Shown in pieces: positions 9,601-19,009 of a DNA stretch of 64,000 nt (positions within the stretch are counted from its first letter, which is position 1; each line of letters begins with the position of its first letter). The notes beneath the pieces are model-generated. The model was not told the DNA's origin. It did no database searches and saw only the letters and a list, made by a program, of their open reading frames with translations. Made by a program: the position numbers and the translations under genes. The DNA comes from Steromphala cineraria. Lineage: Eukaryota > Mollusca > Gastropoda > Trochida > Trochidae. The stretch spans positions 31,690,301 through 31,754,300 of the forward strand of contig OU744734.1 of the NCBI GenBank assembly GCA_916613615.1. The letters are read 5' to 3'.

Positions 9601-10165
9601 TCTGGACTCCAATGGAAAGGAACTTTCTTCCGGGTAAGTCAAATCATGGGTGAAGCTATCTCTGAAAAGTTTGGAATGAAATGGCGATAATATCCAAATA
9701 TTCCCAAGAAACTCCGAATTTCTACACTATTTGCAGGAGTTGGCCTCGACAGCCTCTGTTTTACTTGGATCACATGTCAAACCTTCCTTCAACACTATAT
9801 ACACCCAGATAGACTACCTTTGTTTTAACCAGAGAACAATTCTTTGACTTAAGTTTCAGATTAGCTTCTCGAAGCTGAAGGATAGGGGTCTAAGATTGAG
9901 AAGTGCACTTTCGAAATCATGACCAAAAACTATCACATCGTCAAGGTAACAGAGACATTTCTTCCACCTTAAAGGGCCTAAAACTCTATCCATCAACCTT
10001 TTAAACTAGCCGGAGCATTTGTCAAACCGAAGGGCATAACATTAAAGCAAAACAGACCCAAATGTGTTGTGAAGGCAGTTGTGTTTTTATCAGAAGGGGA
10101 GATCCTGCCAATAACCGCTCGCAAGATCAAGGGTCGAGAACCTCCAAGTTGAACTAGTCTCAACA
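9601..10165 (-). pseudogene. Ty3/Gypsy reverse transcriptase (partial)
   Basis: The minus strand shows FSTLDLASGYWQ (about 10150-10115), the RT block with the first catalytic Asp. Then come DKNTTAFTTHLGLF and FNVMPFGLTNAPASL (about 10080-10010), and the YLDD active-site box with VIVFG (about 9950-9920). The N-terminal palm region that should lie between protease and FSTLDL is missing: the preceding protease reading runs straight into it at about 10165. Shifts separate the blocks. A deleted, inactive RT. Confidence 0.85.
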
Positions 10166-10905
10166 ACACCACAAGTCCTAGAAAGCATTTTCTCAGTCCT
10201 ACACTCAAGGAACACATCTGATTGCTCTGGCACCTTTATCTTTTCAATCAATCGGATTCTAGAGCAGGTATAATTTTTTAGTTTGAATAATTTGACACTA
10301 CCCTGAGGCAATTTCAACACCTGATGCCTAATAAAGATGGCTGCATCATTCTCTTCAAGGAACTCTATACCCAGAGTTCCAGGGACTTGATCTAGTTCTG
10401 CCACTACAAACTCCTGTACAATTTGAAGTTGACCTATTCTAAAGTCCAGAGTAAACTTGCCATATATACTAAGCTGCTTCCCTTCCACTGATAAGAGTAC
10501 CATATCAACCTCCTGGAGCATATCATCCTTGAACCCAAGCCTGAGGAAATCAGAATACCTGAGGAATGAGATTGGAGACCCTGTATCAATCAGCATGTTG
10601 TTATTTCCTGATGAAATTCTTGCATCTATATAAAGGCAACTCTTATCCGCATGGACAGTACCAACATTTAGTTTAACAACTTTGGCTTCAGGTGAACCAG
10701 ACAGAGTTGAACTAACGGAAGACTCTGACATGGTTACCTCATCGTGACATAACAGAGCTATTGATGATGTTGCATCATCCTGTACAAAACTAGCCAAACC
10801 AACAGGAAGGGTGGATGAACTAGTTAAACCAACAAGAAGGGTTGCATCATCCTGATGGCCTATCCTCTGATTCTCAATAACTCTCAAGCCTGAGCTCTCG
10901 GCCAC
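10166..10905 (-). pseudogene. Ty3/Gypsy retropepsin (aspartic protease) region
   Basis: A long minus open frame (271 codons in all, 10905-10090) with the retropepsin active site LIDTGSPISFL at about 10590, followed by the flap and core region VDMVLLSVEGKQLSIYG and the conserved DQVPGTLGIEFLEEND block (about 10400-10350) typical of Gypsy proteases. This is the best-preserved part of the element. At its 3' end the frame runs into RT sequence (FSTLDLASGYWQ) with the RT N-terminus deleted. It would cleave the Gag-Pol polyprotein in an intact element. Confidence 0.85.
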
Positions 10906-11570
10906 AAACTCAGCCCGACCTAGTATCCCTGATCCATACCATACCCATAAGTTCTGACCCCTATGGTTAAGGCTTTCAATCTGAGCAGGACATTTGGCTA
11001 TCTAATGACCTTATTCCCGACAATAAAAACACTCTCCTACCCCTATTGTCTTTGTTCTTTCTTTCTGAAAGTCCTGTTTATCAATCAACTTTGAAATAAC
11101 TTCAACAGTTAGAGTTGGCTCTGGTTTCAGAACCTGTCTACCAACTTGAACCTCCTGAGTACTGATAGCATTAACTTGTGAACTGTGAGAATCGTATGGT
11201 ATCCTAGAACGACTACCTTCCAGGGCTTAAATTTTCAAAGCTCTCTTAGTGCTAAGATAGTCGTAAGTACCATACATTAACATTGACTTACGACTATCTT
11301 AGCACTAAGAGAGCTTCGAAAATCTAGGCCCAGGGCCTCAAATTCAATGGCCGAAGATATGGCCTCCTCAAATGTGCTAGGATTTATTCGTTTTAAATGC
11401 TTAAATTTGTGGGTGTTGAATAACAATGAATCCTGGAAATTTTACAAACGCAACTATTTATCGATATTGTAACATGACCGTTAGTTATAAGCATTTTAAG
11501 AGCGAACTCTTTTTTTGCGTAGGAGGAAACTCTGAGTTGAAAGGATCTAACCACTGATCCATTATTGTTT
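10906..11570 (-). pseudogene. Ty3/Gypsy gag C-terminus with CCHC zinc knuckle
   Basis: The minus strand has a CX2CX4HX4C knuckle, CFYCRE-x-GH-x-IAKC (about 11030-10990), where both x positions are stop codons. Upstream, on the far side of a MITE (11226-11333), lies RINPSTFEEAISSAIEFEAL (about 11390-11330), the usual pre-knuckle region of Gypsy gag. No upstream capsid or 5' LTR could be traced beyond about 11570. Confidence 0.7.
11226..11333. mobile_element. Palindromic MITE inside Gypsy gag
   Basis: Arms of about 45 bp (AGCTCTCTTAGTGCTAAGATAGTCGTAAGT and its complement) flank a loop of about 17 bp. The outer arms are slightly diverged (TTAAATTTTCAAAGC versus GCTTCGAAAATCTAG). Flanking CCAGGG/CCCAGGG suggests a 5-6-bp target duplication. 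The gag reading is continuous on both sides, so it is an insertion. Confidence 0.8.
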
Positions 11571-12390
11571 TAGGTGTTCGCAGCCATAAAGAAAGGGAAT
11601 TACCAGTTCAATAGACGTTAAAATAGCGTTCTTATATTGCAAACCAGTTGCAATGGTAACGATGAGATCTTATAATTTTCACTGTGAAATTTATGAGAGA
11701 GAAAATGGTTATATAATTCATAAACCAACATGAAAAAAACAGATTGAACAAATATCTTAAACTCGCCCAGACCATTGTGACGGTAATGCATTGCCCTTTG
11801 TGACGTTGTGCCATGGGAATGGCATTCGAAAGAAACCGGCCGCATGGCAGAAGGCGGCAAATTAGGAGAAACTTAGCTAATTAAGAAAGTTAAGTTACAT
11901 AAAACTAAAGAAAATAGAAAAGGATTTTTGGCATCTACGGGAATGCGCAAGTTAGAAAATGACTACAACAACAGTAAAATGTGATTCGGGCTCGAATATT
12001 TGGAGAACCAGAACATTTTAATGTTGAGGCATACCAAATAATGTATCCTTTCGCGGTGATTCGCCTCAGCCAATTTGCGGGTGTTCATTGCCATTCAACC
12101 CTGCAGCTGGGAAATCCTTCAAATCAACCAATAAGAATCGAGTATTTACCGAAGTCATGTTACAGTTATCATTAACTAACATTAGTTTTCTCTTTACGCA
12201 GGTAAGCGGCAGCTATTTCAGCTACATCGAAAGCACTTGATGACAGCCACAAATCAATTCATGAGAAAATTAACTCGGGAGAATAATTACACTAAATATC
12301 TGAAGTACAGCAGCTACAAGTCAAGTCGAGCTCAGTGGCTAATTACAACTACAAATATACCCCAACATAGCGACTAAACATCACGACTCA
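11571..12390. other. Non-coding stretch, no supported gene
   Basis: Short open frames on both strands (for example 11618-11860 minus and 11981-12175 plus) show no known domain. No LTR could be matched to the Gypsy element that ends at about 11570. Confidence 0.5.
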
Positions 12391-12715
12391 CACTAGTCAA
12401 AACAATGTCACCAAAAACCAAGCACCAACGACAAGATCTGAGAGAAACAATCAACCGCAGAAACACCAACGACAAACCAAAACAAAAAAACACAAGCTAT
12501 TATCAACTCAAAACCAACACACTCTGACAGGGAACATCACAGGAATGTCAAGAGATTGTACTCCAATGCAGCAAAATTAGGGCTATGCAGTATCAGCTGG
12601 GAACAATTCTTTGACAGGATCCACCAAAACAACCCACCAAATACCACTTCTCACCACCAAGATAGAAGCTTCTACTATTAAACCTTAACATTCCTGAACA
12701 TAAACCTTCTCTTAT
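12391..12715 (+). pseudogene. Possible LINE ORF1 end
   Basis: Directly upstream of the LINE endonuclease frame, a broken Asn/Gln/Lys-rich reading ends with residues like NVKRLYSNAAKLGLC and SWEQFFDRIHQN before a TAA at about 12681. Position and composition fit the end of a LINE ORF1. No RRM or zinc knuckle is visible, so this is inference. Confidence 0.3.
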
Positions 12716-13349
12716 AAAATGGCGGACTTTTCTGTACTCTAACAAAGCGTAAATGGGCTAGGCACCAATGGTGCTGAATTCATAGTATTGATACAAAACA
12801 AATTAATACAACCAAGTGTAATCCTTCTACAGGAAACAAAATTATCTTAAAAAAAGGGATTATAACATCCCAGGATATAACATACTAAGAAAGGATTGTT
12901 TTACGGAGATGAAAAAAAACCCCACTTATAATTGCAATAAAACATGGTATTGATTAAAAAACCCTAATATAAACATTGAAGGCATAGAAATTTATGGTGT
13001 AACAGTTAACATAAATGGTAATAAACCAATAAATTTTATCAATGTCTTTTTTCCCCACAGCAAAAAATTACAGTTGAAATACTGAACAAATTACTACCCT
13101 ATCTCGCCAACTCAGCCTATTTGGGTGGCGATTTTAATGCACACCATAGCCTCTGGGAGGCAGACGCACTCAATACTAAAGACAGTAAATTGTTTCGGAA
13201 AATTGTGATCTCCAAATCATTTTTTGTTAACAATAATATTACACCATCTGATTGGATGAATCATTTTAAGAACGTGTTTCAGATTTCTTTTGTTTCGGCA
13301 CAAGATGAACATTTTTATACGTATGTCAGAAACTTTGTTGACTCAATTG
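12716..13349 (+). pseudogene. Jockey-like LINE ORF2, apurinic endonuclease domain
   Basis: A degenerate plus-strand reading starts near ATGGCGGAC (about 12718) and shows NGLGTNGAEF, then LLQETKLS (about 12820-12850, the catalytic Glu motif of AP-type LINE endonucleases). Next come YNIPGYNILRKD and, in a clean frame from 13121, GGDFNAHHSLWEA with the GDFNAH catalytic block. NHFKNVF follows, the usual linker. The frame ends at the ISL2EU terminus at 13350. The matching RT starts on the other side at about 19010, so the two parts are probably one LINE. Confidence 0.75.
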
Positions 13350-13360
13350 ACCCCTCCGCA
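13350..13360 (+). repeat. Left terminal inverted repeat of ISL2EU element
   Basis: ACCCCTCCGCA, perfectly complementary to 18984-18994. A second inverted pair lies 57 bp inside (13407-13422). Confidence 0.7.
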
Positions 13361-13406
13361 CAGAGCATGTAGCCACGCCCCCTCAGTAGCGGTGACCTAG
13401 ATACCG

Positions 13407-13422
13407 CTTCCTTAGACAAACA
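13407..13422 (+). promoter_or_regulatory. Subterminal inverted repeat upstream of the nuclease gene
   Basis: CTTCCTTAGACAAACA, perfectly complementary to 18889-18904. It lies 10 bp before the nuclease start codon, as its partner lies 7 bp before the upstream transposase ATG. A role in transposase binding or promoter activity is inference from this symmetrical placement. Confidence 0.6.
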
Positions 13423-13431
13423 TAAATCAAC

Positions 13432-13724
13432 ATGGCGGTTCCTTCGACTAGTAAAGCAGCTAAGCTCTCTGATCTTCCGGCTGATTTCTCTGTCAGTTTT
13501 CTAAAGAAGGCTGATATTTCTATGAAAAGTAAGCAGTAAGGGTTTAAGTATTTTAGTGAGGGATTTTTTCATTCATTAAGTATGTTTATGAGCCCAGGAA
13601 CCACATCTATTTCTGTTAGCGCCAGATGTTACCGAAGTCAGCGAAAAACTGAATTACCTCATCTCCTCAACATGGACATAACATCCGATGAGATTTCTTA
13701 TGCACACTGTTCTTGTCAAGCAGG
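13432..13724 (+). CDS. YqaJ-nuclease gene exon 1 (with stop at codon 36)
   Basis: The ATG at 13432 is in ACATGG context. Residues MAVPSTSKAAKLSDLPADF open the protein. TAA follows at 13537. In the same frame the family pattern continues with VSARCYRSQRKTELPH and ends at YAHCSCQAG, the first half of the SWIM finger. Donor GG|GTAAGA at 13725. Confidence 0.7.
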
Positions 13725-14925
13725 GTAAGAATTTCTTTGTATTTTTGTGTTCTAATGTGTTTAGAAACCTCCCAAAATTTTATCTACATTTTTATAGTCA
13801 TTCATTTAATCATTTTATAATATTTGTCCTAGTGACCCTTATTTATCGTGGTAATCCAAATATCGTGATAAACTGATTTGCGTCTCCAAAATCATGAATA
13901 TCTTTATTTGCAGAGCACATATATAGATAAATGAACTAAATAGTGATCGAGGCATCTAAATACATGCAGATTAATTTTTCAAATGTTCAGTACTATTTTC
14001 TCACATTTTCATTTATTTGAAATATTAATTAGTATCATTTTCATTTATAAAATATTATCTGCATGTGCAATTTATTCATAAACGACCCTGCCTTCACACA
14101 AACAGATATATAAGCTTTTTTCAAAAACAATATTTGCCATGGATAGAACTTTAATTAACATATTTTAGAAATATATTTGTGCAGTTTTATCAAACCAAAA
14201 GACATATCAAACAATAAGACCCACGATGATAGGGACCACCTTCATATATTAGTACAAATGTTAATAATAAATTTGGAACTGTGGAATGCCTTATTCGGAT
14301 ACATATATCAATAAAAATGTAATTCATAAAGATCTTAATGTGACAATATCGTTCTTGAAAAGCTATATATAACAATTAAAAATATCTCTTACATAATTAT
14401 TGCATATATAGAGAATCTCACCGAAGTGCATTCTGATATCAAATATATTAAAACAAGTTGATAAAGTAACAAATGTCTGAGGCTTGCCAAGAATATTTTA
14501 CTTTTATCAACAGTGTTGATATATTTGATATCAGAAGACACAAGGATGAGATTCTATTTATCATCCAAAATAATTTTTCATCACATTTGCATGAAAAATT
14601 TACATCTTTGAACACTTCATAGCTCTAATAAACCTAAACCAAGTGATGTCATGGCACTGTGTCGTCATGGGTTTATGACGTCATAGCATTGTGATGATGC
14701 AAAAAGTTTGTAATGTCATATCCCTTCTGTTGACAGGGCATTGTTCAAAATCTACTGTCAAAGCATTATCTCTTAGAATATATAGCTTGATCTTACACAA
14801 GCGATGTCTCCCGTGGAGCAGTTTTGGATGATAAATCTTTAAGTACCTCAGAAAGATTAACTGTTATGTAATTTATAATTTATGTTTTAAATAATCATAA
14901 TATGATGTATCTGTTTTTATTTCAG

Positions 14926-15156
14926 TGTGGTTGGATCTTGCTCCCACACTGTGGGACTGATCATAGCTCTACAACAGTGGCAACTGATGGGCTTCACAGA
15001 GGTGCCATCCCAGCTGTCATGCACCTCTCTACCTGAGCAGTGGAGCGTGCCTAGAGGTCGGAAGATAGAGCCGGTTGATGTCCCTCATCTCATCTTTGTT
15101 AATCCAAAACCCGAACGAAAAAAAAGACCAATACAGAATACACTCACAGGTTGCAG
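14926..15156 (+). CDS. YqaJ-nuclease gene exon 2
   Basis: Acceptor TTTATTTCAG ends at 14925. The exon encodes VVGSCSHTVGLIIALQQWQ, the second half of the SWIM finger (C-x-H), then CTSLPEQWSVPRGRKI, a block commonly found between SWIM and YqaJ domains. Donor GCAG|GTAAAA at 15157; phase 2. Confidence 0.75.
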
Positions 15157-15458
15157 GTAAAACAGTCATTTATTTATATATTTTAATACAATGTATAAGA
15201 TCTTGTAAAGTGCCACAGAACTATTGGCAGATGCACAACATGACCAGGTGAAGAACATTTCAACCAAATGAAAAGCTACTTGTGGTAATAGGCATATACA
15301 ACATGCTCATATAAAATGCTTTCGAATAAACAATTAAGCAAATTATAAGATTTACAATGAAATCTTATTCAGCATACTGAATATTTCCTTTAAAAAATTG
15401 TGTGAACAGTGAAATATTTAAAGGTTGGTTTTAAACGATGGACATATTTCTTTACAAG

Positions 15459-15600
15459 GAAAATCAAAGTAGAAAAGGAGGACCTAGACCACCTACATAC
15501 CCTGATAGACTGTACCCTCAGTTACCTGGTGTCCAGTCAACAGACAACTGTCGACACACATGTTGGACCAGTACCCATAGGCAGTGGGTTATCCTCACAT
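15459..15600 (+). CDS. YqaJ-nuclease gene exon 3
   Basis: Acceptor CTTTACAAG ends at 15458 and matches the phase left by exon 2. It encodes EKEDLDHLHTLIDCTLSYL and ends VGPVPIGSGLSSH before donor CAT|GTAAGT (15601), phase 0. Confidence 0.7.
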
Positions 15601-15650
15601 GTAAGTACTTAGTACTAAGACCAACATGGTCTTGTAGGCTTTGAATCAAG

Positions 15651-16738
15651 TCATTTTTTTTTAATACAAGGTGGCATGAAATTAGTGAGGAATGAACAAA
15701 CAAACCATATTTGATCAATAGCTGACATTAATGATAGAGGTATACAGCCACTTAGGATCTTAAAGCTTTTGATCCTCCTGATTGACCGCTCCACATGAAC
15801 TCGATGTTTTGCAATTTTCTGTGTAAAGACAACATCATGTTGATTCATTTGAACTCCAGATTTGGCAAATTGGGGAATATTCAATTTCAAACCTGTTTCT
15901 TCAACCTCCTTTACAATGTCAAAACCTTTGTCAGCCATTATGCCATCACCACGTTTCAAATAACCCTTGTTTACAAAATTTCTTAGTGTTGTTTGAAATC
16001 CAGATTTCTTGAATATTTCCTTATCTGACATTGCCCCAGCAAACAACATAGAACTAAAGATAACTGAACCCCTGGGATCTACAGCAACTAAAGCCTTCAG
16101 TGTGTTAGATGATTTATAATCACTGTATGTTTGTGACTGTGCTTTTAATGATGATGGCTTCTGGACCTTTATTTCTGTTCAGTCAACAATTACAAAGGTT
16201 GTTGGAAATTCAGATTTATAATCTTCAGGCATGTTTTCATACAATTTATCTCTATGGGGCCAGATGGAAACTTCTCCAAATCTCAGAAACATGTAATTGA
16301 TCCAAGAATTAAAAATTACTCCAATGACCTGTTGTGTTAAACCAAACCTAAAGGCCAAATATTGCAAGTCAAAATTATTTCTCAATCTGCAAAGAGTCAT
16401 AAATACCTGATTTTTTAAAGACACATTCTTAATTTGTGACAAATTACCCTTTCCAATATATGACAATGGACACTGATCATTACATGGAACCAAAAACTTA
16501 AATATGGCTAGAAACATCTCCTTTGGGTATCCTGTATAATAATTAATCAAATTGCCTTCTTCTAGGATGGAATCAACAGTAAAAGAAACAGTTTTCAAAT
16601 TCTTTAGACGTTCACATTCAAGTTTCTTCTCTTCCAAAAGTCTTGAAGTTTCAACTTCTTCCAGGGTCTTTTTAGCTAGTTCCCTTTTTGTTATCTCATT
16701 CTCCACAGCAAGACCCATGAGATCCATTGGTTCCACCC
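15651..16738 (-). CDS. Transposase exon 4: HTH and DDE domain (with TGA at 16181-16179)
   Basis: Acceptor TTAATTCCAG ends at 16739. The frame is open to 15651 except for one TGA right after FVIVD. Before it are a Lys/Glu-rich helix and the HTH block. After it come ALVAVDPRGSVIFSS, GIMADKGFDI and HRVHVERSIRRIKS. All three acidic catalytic residues are present. The exon lies wholly inside intron 3 of the plus-strand nuclease gene. Confidence 0.85.
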
Positions 16739-16828
16739 CTGGAATTAATAAATGATAATGAACTGGCTGTATTCATAATCAATATTTCTATATAAACTTA
16801 CTTAACTATTACAAAATCATTCTTTCAG

Positions 16829-17599
16829 GCAAAATTCTTTGAACCAGTTGACCAGCAACCAGTAGTTACCCAGTGTGGTAACTTGGTTTTTCCACGCGCT
16901 TCAGAACTGACAACTGAGAGTTCACCATATGTCGGACCAGTCACTACCCAGGACCAGTGTGAAGCCATTGAGGAAAACACCAGGGGTCAAGCTCAAAACC
17001 AATTATGGAGTGAAGAAAGAAAGCATCGTCTAACAGCATCTATGTTTGGTACTATCATAAAGCGCAGATCAATAACTGATAAATTTCTAAATTCTTTGAC
17101 ATGTCCAATTTTTTTTACATCTAATTCAACTTCTTATGGCACAAATAATGAAAAAATTGCTATTGAAATGTACATCAAGAAAACAGGTCATCATGTTCAC
17201 GATTGTGGTTTCATTGTCAATCCAAAGTTTCCTGTTTTAGGAGCATCCCCAGATGGCAAAATATGTGATAATAATTGTGTGACAGGGCTTATTGAAATTA
17301 AATGCCCCTTTAAAGCACGGGATATGTCCATCAGAGAAGCTTTAATTTTGCCAACTTTTTGTTTAAAGGAAAATGTTGATAAAGAAATATGTCTAAAAAC
17401 TGATCATCAATATTATTATCAAGTACAGGGTCAACTTTTAACCTCAGGTGCACCATTTTGTGATTGTGTTGTATATACAAGAAAGGATATCTTTATTGAA
17501 AGAATACTTCCTAATCATGATTTTATGCAGAAGCTATTAAATGACCTGTGTCAACTCTATTGTGACCATATGCAGCCTTATTTGAATACCAAGACATAA
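16829..17599 (+). CDS. YqaJ-nuclease gene exon 4 (catalytic domain)
   Basis: Acceptor CATTCTTTCAG ends at 16828. The exon reads AKFFEPVDQQPVV at its start, then LWSEERKHRLTASMFG (typical YqaJ opening), VLGASPDGKI (catalytic Asp), LIEIKCPFKARD (Glu, Lys) and YYYQVQGQLLTSG, and stops at TAA 17599. It is uninterrupted over 256 codons and lies wholly inside intron 3 of the opposite-strand transposase gene. Confidence 0.88.
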   Translation, partial: AKFFEPVDQQPVVTQCGNLVFPRASELTTESSPYVGPVTTQDQCEAIEENTRGQAQNQLWSEERKHRLTASMFGTIIKRRSITDKFLNSLTCPIFFTSNSTSYGTNNEKIAIEMYIKKTGHHVHDCGFIVNPKFPVLGASPDGKICDNNCVTGLIEIKCPFKARDMSIREALILPTFCLKENVDKEICLKTDHQYYYQVQGQLLTSGAPFCDCVVYTRKDIFIERILPNHDFMQKLLNDLCQLYCDHMQPYLNTKT

Positions 17600-17728
17600 G
17601 CCAATTTTGAAACCCAATCTCATTATCATTTTATTGTGCATAGTGCTTCAACATTAGTTTTATGTTTCATTTATTGAAAGTTAGTAACTAAGATATTGTG
17701 AATATCATTAAATTATCGTATCACTTAC

Positions 17729-17820
17729 AGTTAGAAGTAGTCTGGGTCCCACAGGAAGTGTTCATGACATTGTCAATACTTGCCTCTTCTTCTCCAGTCT
17801 TATTTATGATTGTATCCTCT
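17729..17820 (-). CDS. Transposase exon 3
   Basis: Acceptor ATATTGTAG ends at 17821. It encodes EDTIINKTGEEEASIDNVM and ends AACT|GTAAGT (donor at 17728). It is supported by splice borders and by phase agreement with exons 2 and 4. No domain of its own. Confidence 0.6.
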
Positions 17821-18149
17821 CTACAATATAAACAGAGATATGATAACTACATGCATATGTATATATATATATATATCAGCAAATAAAATATGTTTACTTT
17901 AGAAAGACTGTTGTTCTCTATATAATTCATATCTGAATCCCATTTAGTATGAAGGATGATTGTAATTCAAAATGTTTGTAATGATAACCATCTTAAAAAG
18001 TAATTGTCTTGATTTACAAATATATTATAGCTGGTATTTTCGTCGATGATTAAAAAAAAATATTCTGAATAATAAAGAATGTTTATATATGTTTATTTTA
18101 CAAAGTACAATTATTCAATGTATTTTGTGCTACAATAACATTAACTGAC

Positions 18150-18291
18150 CTTCTCTCAATAGCTTCAGTAGGCCTAGACATATCTGTGAAAGTTCTTTTC
18201 ATGGGGCCTTGCGTGTGAAAGGTTTTCTGTGTAAGGGATCTGCAGGCAGAGGATCGGGATACTCTTCACTTGGCATTGAATTGACAAAGTG
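18150..18291 (-). CDS. Transposase exon 2 (with frameshift)
   Basis: Acceptor AATTTTCAG then CACTTTGTC, giving HFVNSMPSEEYPDPLP. After TRKAP the frame hits TGA. One extra base at the G-run 18203-18206 (plus strand) would restore a reading to donor AAG|GTCAGT, and the phases of all later exons also require it. Confidence 0.65.
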
Positions 18292-18621
18292 CTGAAAATT
18301 AATTTAAGAATATACACACGTGTAACTTGTCTTAAAACAAACCAAAATTTAAAATGTAAATTTCATCACAACGTATAAATATGTACTGGGGGAATACAAC
18401 ACATATTTCAATTTGAATTTTCAGTAGTGGTATTATTTTAAGTCATGTCAAGCATGAGTCCTATCGGTGTCAAAAGCAGATGTCCGACAGAAAACATTTA
18501 CAAAGTAGGCCACGTCTGATAACCAAGCGAGATAGTGATAATGTTTATCGTGTTTGGGACGGAGATTATTTTGTTGACAACTGTAAGTGGAAGCAAATGT
18601 GTCTGAAACTTAAAATATTAC

Positions 18622-18822
18622 CTTTGTGCAGACATATCTGTTGCTGTTAATTCTTGACGGGTTCAGTTGACTGTGAGGTCTGCCACATAGCTTTAGCCAA
18701 CGGAGACATTTTTCAAGGTTGGTTTTGGGTTTAGGGAAGGGTATAAACTTGACACTTCCTTCTATACGCTCGGGATATCGGTCATCACTCTTACAAAGTC
18801 CGTGGCTGCAACGCTTAACCAT
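18622..18822 (-). CDS. Transposase exon 1: THAP zinc finger
   Basis: MVKRCSHGLC opens the THAP domain, followed by FIPFPKPKTNLEKCLRWLKL and GRPHSQLN, and ends at VCTK before donor AAG|GTAATA (18621). The final His of the C2CH finger is the first codon of the next exon. The frame is open upstream to an ATG at 18882. The shorter start is preferred because THAP domains begin at the initiating Met. Confidence 0.8.
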
Positions 18823-18888
18823 GATTTCTCGGAAAAAAACTTGATAAGTGTCAAAATCCAGATTGCTGTCGGACTCCTTCAACCGGTG

Positions 18889-18904
18889 TGTTTGTCTAAG
18901 GAAG
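18889..18904 (-). promoter_or_regulatory. Subterminal inverted repeat upstream of the transposase gene
   Basis: TGTTTGTCTAAGGAAG, partner of 13407-13422. It lies directly upstream of the transposase start region, mirroring the nuclease side. Confidence 0.6.
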
Positions 18905-18983
18905 TATTTTCCCGCGATTAAGTGCGCGCGCAGCTTTGACGTGTAACGTGCCGGTTGGTCTAACAGGTCATGTGACTGTTTCT

Positions 18984-18994
18984 TGCGGAGGGGT
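18984..18994 (-). repeat. Right terminal inverted repeat of ISL2EU element
   Basis: TGCGGAGGGGT, partner of 13350-13360. The sequence directly to the right resumes LINE coding within about 15-60 bp. Confidence 0.7.
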
Positions 18995-19009
18995 TTAATA
19001 AGTGATGAA

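Larger units (their letters stand above)
13432..17599 (+). pseudogene. SWIM zinc finger / YqaJ-like nuclease gene of the ISL2EU element (one nonsense codon)
   Basis: Four exons join in phase: 13432-13724, 14926-15156, 15459-15600 and 16829-17599, all with GT...AG borders (GTAAGA, GTAAAA, GTAAGT donors). The product would be 478 residues. A SWIM-type zinc finger straddles intron 1 (HCSC at the end of exon 1, CSHTVGL in exon 2). The C-terminal exon is a YqaJ/lambda-exonuclease-like domain with ASPDG (Asp364) and LIEIKCP (Glu378, Lys380), the nuclease D...ExK core, all intact. In-frame TAA at 13537-13539 (codon 36) interrupts exon 1, although the same frame continues (GFKYFSEGFFHSL). Intron 3 contains the whole last exon of the opposite-strand transposase. 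The family role is an exonuclease thought to help transposition. Translation could restart downstream, but the first-exon stop argues for a decayed or polymorphic copy. Confidence 0.85.
15651..18822 (-). pseudogene. ISL2EU THAP-DDE transposase gene (one stop, one frameshift)
   Basis: Minus-strand exons 18822-18622, 18291-18150, 17820-17729 and 16738-15651 join with correct GT...AG borders and phases. Allowing for one missing base, the product is about 507 residues. The N-terminal THAP finger uses Cys5, Cys10, Cys65 and His68 (CSHGLC ... VCTKHF), with the CHF end supplied across intron 1. A coiled, Lys/Glu-rich linker follows, then a helix-turn-helix (QYLAFRFGLTQQVIGVIF). The DDE_Tnp_4-type catalytic domain has Asp331 (FVIVD), Asp415 (MADKGF) and Glu462 (HVERSIRRIK). 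Damage: a one-base loss at the G-run 18203-18206 in exon 2, and TGA at 16181-16179 replacing the residue after Asp331 (Cys or Gly in relatives). An upstream ATG at 18882 would add 20 residues. Confidence 0.85.
13350..18994. mobile_element. ISL2EU-type DNA transposon with two interlocked genes
   Basis: A 5,645-bp element. Its ends are an 11-bp inverted repeat ACCCCTCCGCA (13350-13360) / TGCGGAGGGGT (18984-18994), backed by a 16-bp subterminal inverted repeat CTTCCTTAGACAAACA (13407-13422 / 18889-18904). It encodes a THAP-DDE transposase (minus) and a SWIM/YqaJ nuclease (plus), the gene pair known for ISL2EU elements of the PIF/Harbinger-ISL2EU-Spy group. It sits between the endonuclease and RT halves of a LINE. 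Target duplications could not be settled (flanks ATTG and TTAA). Confidence 0.85.

Noticed and set aside
13529..13556. A 28-bp intron removing the TAA in the nuclease first exon (GTAAGC...TTTTAG)
   Set aside because: Too short for a spliceosomal intron, and it would shift the frame, whereas the uninterrupted frame continues to match the family.
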